Positions 60,511 through 64,000 of a stretch of 64,000 nt of DNA are shown here, one piece after another. Below the pieces are notes generated by a model, which was not told where the DNA came from, did no database searches, and was given only the letters and a program-made list of their open reading frames with translations. The stretch's first letter is position 1, and each line of letters begins with the position of its first letter. This DNA is from Haladaptatus caseinilyticus (GTDB lineage Archaea; Halobacteriota; Halobacteria; Halobacteriales; Haladaptataceae), in assembly GCF_026248685.1 (NCBI RefSeq), contig NZ_CP111036.1:1364001-1428000 (forward strand). Reading direction: 5' to 3'. Position numbers and translations under genes: made by a program.

Positions 60511-60876
60511 ATGACCGATTGGTACGCAGTTTTTGTCGGCTTCATCGTCTCCGTTATCGCGGGCGTTGTCGCGTTCGCCGTCCCCGGAATCGGCCACATC
60601 GGTGCCGGACTTATCGGGGGGTTTGCCGCAGGATACGTCGCAGGCGGTAGCATGGCTCGTGGCTTTTGGCACGGGCTGCTCGCGGGGGCGCTCGGCGGAA
60701 TCGTCGTCGCTCTCGTTTTGGGTCTCGCCGGAACTGTCGTCGGTGGATTGGCTGGCGGTCCCGTCGGGTCGTTGTTCGGCGGCATCGGTATCTTCCTCGC
60801 CGCACTCCTCGTCGCATTCATCATGGCACTCGACAGCGCGATCGGCGGTGCCGTCGGTTCACTGCTCAAAAGCTAA
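60511..60876 (+). CDS. DUF5518-like small membrane protein
   Basis: The protein has 121 residues and is almost wholly hydrophobic, with about four membrane helices rich in Gly and Ala (GFIVSVIAGVVAFAVPGIG, HIGAGLIGGFAAGYVAGG, GLLAGALGGIVVALVLGLAG). This is the haloarchaeal family annotated DUF5518, whose role is unknown. It begins 100 bases from the start of the divergent NOG1-like gene. Confidence 0.82.
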   Translation: MTDWYAVFVGFIVSVIAGVVAFAVPGIGHIGAGLIGGFAAGYVAGGSMARGFWHGLLAGALGGIVVALVLGLAGTVVGGLAGGPVGSLFGGIGIFLAALLVAFIMALDSAIGGAVGSLLKS

Positions 60877-60936
60877 CCCGTCGAGCGGAACTTCCGAAAG
60901 GGCAGACGTTTTTTGTTCACAGACCGAACTCCCACC

Positions 60937-61251
60937 ATGGCTACGATCGACGCCGACACACTCCTTCCAGCGGAGCATATTCAACAGGCAGTCGCGTCCG
61001 GGCGCGTCTCGCAGTTGCATCGCGGAGACCGGTATGCGGATGAGGGTGACACCTTCGACATCGACGGCGAGACGTTCGAAGTGGTCGAAGTCACCGAGCG
61101 AAAATTGGGAGACCTAACGGACGAAGATGCGCAGGCGGAAGGCTCGGATGATCTGGATGCGTACCGTGAACGGTTGCAACACGCTCACGATCATTTCGAG
61201 TGGGACGACGATGCGACAGTTTACCGGCATCGCTTCGAACAGGTAGCGTAA
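60937..61251 (+). CDS. ASCH-domain protein
   Basis: The protein has 104 residues. The beta-barrel core of the ASCH domain, related to PUA, is seen in QLHRGDRYADEGDTFDIDGETFEVVEVTERKLGDLTDEDAQAEG. Such small proteins bind RNA or act as nucleic-acid-modifying enzymes. The start ATG at 60937 (MATIDADT) is chosen over the ATG at 60913, which gives a Phe/Thr-rich start. It is 60 bases after the DUF5518 gene on the same strand, and no partner is obvious. Confidence 0.8.
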   Translation: MATIDADTLLPAEHIQQAVASGRVSQLHRGDRYADEGDTFDIDGETFEVVEVTERKLGDLTDEDAQAEGSDDLDAYRERLQHAHDHFEWDDDATVYRHRFEQVA

Positions 61252-61338
61252 GCCTCCACGTCTTTCGCGTATATACGATACGACGAACCCGCATATCCAG
61301 CCCGACTCCTTTTATCCAATCCGGTCGTACCTGTCCCC

Positions 61339-62016
61339 ATGTCAGAGCGCGGAACAACTGCCGCCCAGCAGTTCTACGGGCGGTGGGCACGGCTCTACGA
61401 CTTCCTGGCGTCGGCGACGCCCGGCCTCTCCCAGTTGCGCGGCCGCGCCGTCGACGAACTCGGCCTCGCCTCCGGTGATACGGTCATAGAAATGGGCTGT
61501 GGTACGGGAGCGAACTTTTCACACCTTCGGAAACGCGTCGGACCGAACGGGACCGTTGTCGGTGTCGATTTCACCCGTGGGATGCTTCAGCAAGCGCGTA
61601 ACAGAGTCGAACGAGAGGGGTGGAAGAACGTCCATCTCGTACAGGCTGACGCCGCCGCGTTCGAGCTCCGCGGGGAGGTTGATGCCGTTCTCGCGACGTT
61701 CGTCGTCGGAATGCTCGACGACCCGCATACTACCATCGGACGCTGGCTAGACGGAATCAGTTCGGGTGGTGGACTGGCACTGCTCGATGCAGGCCAGAGC
61801 ACGCATCCGTACTCTTGGCCCGTAAATCAGGCGTTCCGCGGACTGGTCATCGCTTCGACGCCCGGGGGTGGGACGAACTTCGAGAAGCCACCGTGGAACG
61901 TGCTAGACGAAAGGGTCGCGGAAGCACGACGGATGCTATCGGAGCGTACAGTCGAAACAAGCAATAGCGAACACGCACTAGGTATCGTTCGGATTACGGG
62001 TGGAAAAATACCGTAA
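61339..62016 (+). CDS. Class I SAM-dependent methyltransferase
   Basis: The protein has 225 residues. Motif I is VIEMGCGTGANFSHL, with VVGVDFTRGMLQQARNR as the ribose-holding acidic loop and FVVGMLDDPH following. It begins FYGRWARLYDFLASATPG, the opening common to UbiE-like enzymes. It may methylate a lipid or quinone; the substrate is unproven. A TATA-like ATATACG at 61268 precedes it. The HTH gene begins 49 bases later. Confidence 0.85.
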   Translation: MSERGTTAAQQFYGRWARLYDFLASATPGLSQLRGRAVDELGLASGDTVIEMGCGTGANFSHLRKRVGPNGTVVGVDFTRGMLQQARNRVEREGWKNVHLVQADAAAFELRGEVDAVLATFVVGMLDDPHTTIGRWLDGISSGGGLALLDAGQSTHPYSWPVNQAFRGLVIASTPGGGTNFEKPPWNVLDERVAEARRMLSERTVETSNSEHALGIVRITGGKIP

Positions 62017-62065
62017 TATCGGCTGCACCGACCAATCGGGATTGCTCGTAAGGAGACGTTTACAA

Positions 62066-62722
62066 ATGACGACAATAATCAACATCACCGTTCCGCCGAC
62101 CGATTTTCCACTCGGTAGTATCTTCGAGACGTTCTCCGAGGTGGATATCGAACTCGAGCGGGTAATTCCGACGAACCACGCACTCGTTCCCTACTTCTGG
62201 GTCTGGGGAAAAGACGTGGACGATATCGAGGATGCGTTCGAAAGCAACCCCGCGGTTCACTCCATCGAACTCGTCGATACGGTCAAAGACGGAGCACTGT
62301 TCCGAACTGAGTGGAATCTCGATGTGGACGGAATTCTCAAGGGAATCACCAAAACACGATTGGTACTGCTTTCTGCCACCGGTTCGGAGGACCACTGGGA
62401 GTTCGAATTTCGAACGCAAGACCACGAGGGAATGACGGAATTTCAGGACTACTGTGCCGATCACGATATTCCGATCACTATTACTCGAATCTACACTGTC
62501 GCCGAAATGCAAGTGGGGACGCAGTATCGGCTCACTCCGCCACAGGAGTCAGCACTCGTTTCTGCATTCGATGCGGGCTATTTCGACAAACCCCGCGAAG
62601 CGACTCTCGAAGAGGTTTCCGCCGACTTGGAAATCACACGTCAAGCCCTATCCGAACGCCTCCGGCGCGGACATCGAAATCTCATCGCGAATACGCTTAT
62701 TCATCCCCGACGCGAGGAATGA
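62066..62722 (+). CDS. Bat-type HTH-10 regulator (small)
   Basis: The protein has 218 residues. The N-terminal part (about 1-150) is the bacterio-opsin-activator-type domain (FETFSEVDIELERVIPT), and the C-terminal HTH-10 reads LTPPQESALVSAFDAGYFDKPREATLEEVSADLEITRQALSERLRRGHRNLI. There are no PAS or GAF sensors, unlike the large relative at 29249. It probably controls the nearby genes or a distant regulon. A TATA-like GTTTACAA lies just before the ATG at 62066. Confidence 0.85.
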   Translation: MTTIINITVPPTDFPLGSIFETFSEVDIELERVIPTNHALVPYFWVWGKDVDDIEDAFESNPAVHSIELVDTVKDGALFRTEWNLDVDGILKGITKTRLVLLSATGSEDHWEFEFRTQDHEGMTEFQDYCADHDIPITITRIYTVAEMQVGTQYRLTPPQESALVSAFDAGYFDKPREATLEEVSADLEITRQALSERLRRGHRNLIANTLIHPRREE

Positions 62723-62735
62723 ACGACCGCAGAAG

Positions 62736-62744
62736 AATATAAAT
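62736..62744 (+). promoter_or_regulatory. TATA box of the HalOD1 gene
   Basis: AATATAAAT, a good haloarchaeal TATA box. Its centre lies about 25 bases before a GTG at 62766, so transcription would start near there. This bears on the choice of start of the HalOD1 gene. Confidence 0.6.
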
Positions 62745-62798
62745 GCCATACATAATCAATCCACAGTGGCTAATGATTGGCCAGTGAAGGGGTTTGTA

Positions 62799-63083
62799 AT
62801 GGTTTCGAAGCCCCCACTGGACCCCAGAAACGACGGTTCGGAGGACGGAATGACCTCCGAACCGATTTCGAAAGCAATCAGCGACGTAGTTATCCGAGCA
62901 ATTGCTGAGAAAAAAGGCTGTGAACCGGCGAACCTGACGCCACCGCTGTACGATGTTCTGGACCCGGACGCACTCGATGCGATGTATGGACGTTCTTCAC
63001 CACGAACGGTCTTCGAATACGCTGGCTACCAGGTCACTATCCATCCGAACGAATCGATTACGGTCATTGATACGTCCCGGTGA
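62799..63083 (+). CDS. HalOD1-like output-domain protein
   Basis: The protein has 94 residues. The core PISKAISDVVIRAIAEKKGCEPANLTPPLYDVLDPDALDAM and FEYAGYQVTIHPNESITV matches the HalOD1 domain, a haloarchaeal output module also attached to response regulators. The ATG at 62799 is given; a GTG at 62766, where transcription probably begins, would add 11 residues (VANDWPVKGFV) and make a leaderless mRNA, so either is possible. Function: signalling output of unknown kind. It follows a bat-type HTH by 76 bases on the same strand. Confidence 0.8.
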   Translation: MVSKPPLDPRNDGSEDGMTSEPISKAISDVVIRAIAEKKGCEPANLTPPLYDVLDPDALDAMYGRSSPRTVFEYAGYQVTIHPNESITVIDTSR

Positions 63084-63216
63084 ATCGGAGTATGCGACAC
63101 GGTCGGTGGCGACTTTCCTGCGTTTTCGGGGCTTAATCGAATCAGCCGTATTCTGTTGACTCCGCGGGTAGATAAGACGAGTTTGGCGAGGGGAGCCGGG
63201 AAAAGGGAATTCGTGC

Positions 63217-64000
63217 TCAGTCGTCAGCGGGCGACGGACTTCCCGCCATCTCCACGGTTCCACCGACATCCAATTCGTCGAGCGCGACCTGTGCGGCACG
63301 CTTGCCCGACAGCAGCATCGCGCCGAAGGTCGGTCCCATTCGGGTGAGGCCGTACGTCGTCGCCGTGGCGAGGCCGGTTGCAATGAGTCCGTCGTGAACG
63401 GTGCCAGCGTGTTCGACCACTTCGTCCTCGCTCTTCGCGACCCACATCGAATCGTGCCCGGGCGAGTCGTGACCGGGTGCACCGTACTGGCCGTCCTCGG
63501 TCTTGTCCATCCCGGTGTTGTACTCCTTCGCGTGACTGAGACCCGGGGCGTCCAGTACGCCGCGTTCTTGGAGTTTCGAGACGACGACCGCATCGTGACC
63601 CGTCGCGTCGATGACGAGGTCGGATTCGACCGCGATCGGGTCAACACAGGTGAGTTCGCGCGGGAGGGCGTGAACCGGTGTCCAGTTCATCACGATACCG
63701 CCAACGCGGTGGCCTTCGCGAACCACGACGTCGGTAAATTCGGTCATATTCTGTATCTTCGCGCCCGCGGCACAGGCCGATTCGATGAGCGCAGAACAGG
63801 CGTGTGGTCCGTTTGCGACGTACAGTCCCTCGGCTTCGTCCGACTCCTCGTAGGGAACGCCCAACTCGTCGAGGACGGTCTGTGAGGGGTCACGAACCGT
63901 GACCTTATTCATCAGGAAGCCGCCGAGCCAGAAGCCTCCGCCGAGGTAGTTGTTCTTCTCCACGACCATCGTCTGCACCCCACGGTCGGCGAGTTCCTTC
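63217..64000 (-). CDS. thi4: Thi4-family thiazole synthase (5' end cut by window)
   Basis: The visible 261 codons carry the C-terminal two thirds of Thi4: [54 protein letters not shown] and [18 protein letters not shown]. It forms the thiazole part of thiamin from NAD and glycine. A cysteine stands just before VDP, the site where yeast-type Thi4 donates its sulfur, whereas the Methanocaldococcus enzyme has His there, so this is probably the Cys, single-turnover form. The N-terminus lies beyond 64000. No THI-box riboswitch is seen within the window. Confidence 0.9.
   Translation of the reverse strand, partial: KELADRGVQTMVVEKNNYLGGGFWLGGFLMNKVTVRDPSQTVLDELGVPYEESDEAEGLYVANGPHACSALIESACAAGAKIQNMTEFTDVVVREGHRVGGIVMNWTPVHALPRELTCVDPIAVESDLVIDATGHDAVVVSKLQERGVLDAPGLSHAKEYNTGMDKTEDGQYGAPGHDSPGHDSMWVAKSEDEVVEHAGTVHDGLIATGLATATTYGLTRMGPTFGAMLLSGKRAAQVALDELDVGGTVEMAGSPSPADD

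Overview
The window is chromosomal DNA of a halophilic archaeon (class Halobacteria). The evidence is the strongly acidic proteome, GC-rich third codon positions, twin-arginine (Tat) signal peptides on most secreted proteins, TATA-like boxes about 25-30 bases before leaderless starts, and typical haloarchaeal families: bat-type HTH-10 regulators, DUF7344-like winged helices, HalOD1, DUF5518, DUF5809/DUF5810, a PGF-CTERM sorting tail, F420 enzymes and Thi4. A Haladaptatus-like genus is possible but not shown. I found no rRNA, tRNA, CRISPR array or insertion sequence.

Layout. 1-14.8 kb: mixed metabolism. It has the end of a 6-phosphogluconate dehydrogenase gene, two methyltransferase/ferredoxin genes, an adenosine-deaminase-like amidohydrolase, a secreted 5'-nucleotidase, a MATE exporter, an alkaline-phosphatase-superfamily enzyme, a FAD-Rieske fusion oxidoreductase and an MFS transporter broken by a one-base frameshift. 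13.1-33.1 kb: an extracellular hydrolase island. A membrane-anchored winged-helix regulator (13062-14801) diverges from a tight co-directional row of Tat exported proteins: three subtilases, a remnant gene, a frameshifted zinc carboxypeptidase and a beta-propeller protein. All of these end in the same roughly 120-residue C-terminal module. Behind the row, on the other strand, lie two paralogous winged-helix genes with matching palindromes at identical spacing, a PAS/GAF/bat regulator, a 36-residue zinc-ribbon microprotein and a short subtilase without the module.

33-47 kb: housekeeping. It holds dUTPase/dCTP deaminase, aconitase, RimI-like acetyltransferase, a DtxR-family regulator with its own operator, tandem NUDIX genes, rhodanese and SUI1. 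A MoxR/DUF58/transglutaminase operon is followed by the cofE-mer pair of F420 metabolism. Two related inverted-repeat elements lie 2 kb apart here.

47-64 kb: a phosphoesterase, a PQQ-type lipoprotein, a NUDIX-eIF2B fusion, a hydroxyacid dehydrogenase and a berberine-bridge-like flavoenzyme. A dgcN-dgcA-like amino-acid pair, three translation-related GTPases (YchF, EngB, NOG1-like), membrane proteins, another bat-type HTH, a HalOD1 protein and the 3' part of thi4 complete the window.

The most interesting feature is the island at 14.9-28.0 kb. Proteins with unrelated catalytic domains share one C-terminal module, which suggests a common surface-attachment, assembly or maturation tag on a co-produced set of extracellular peptidases. 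Two frameshifts (MFS near 12004; carboxypeptidase near 24076) and a deletion remnant (22251-22597) need read-level confirmation.
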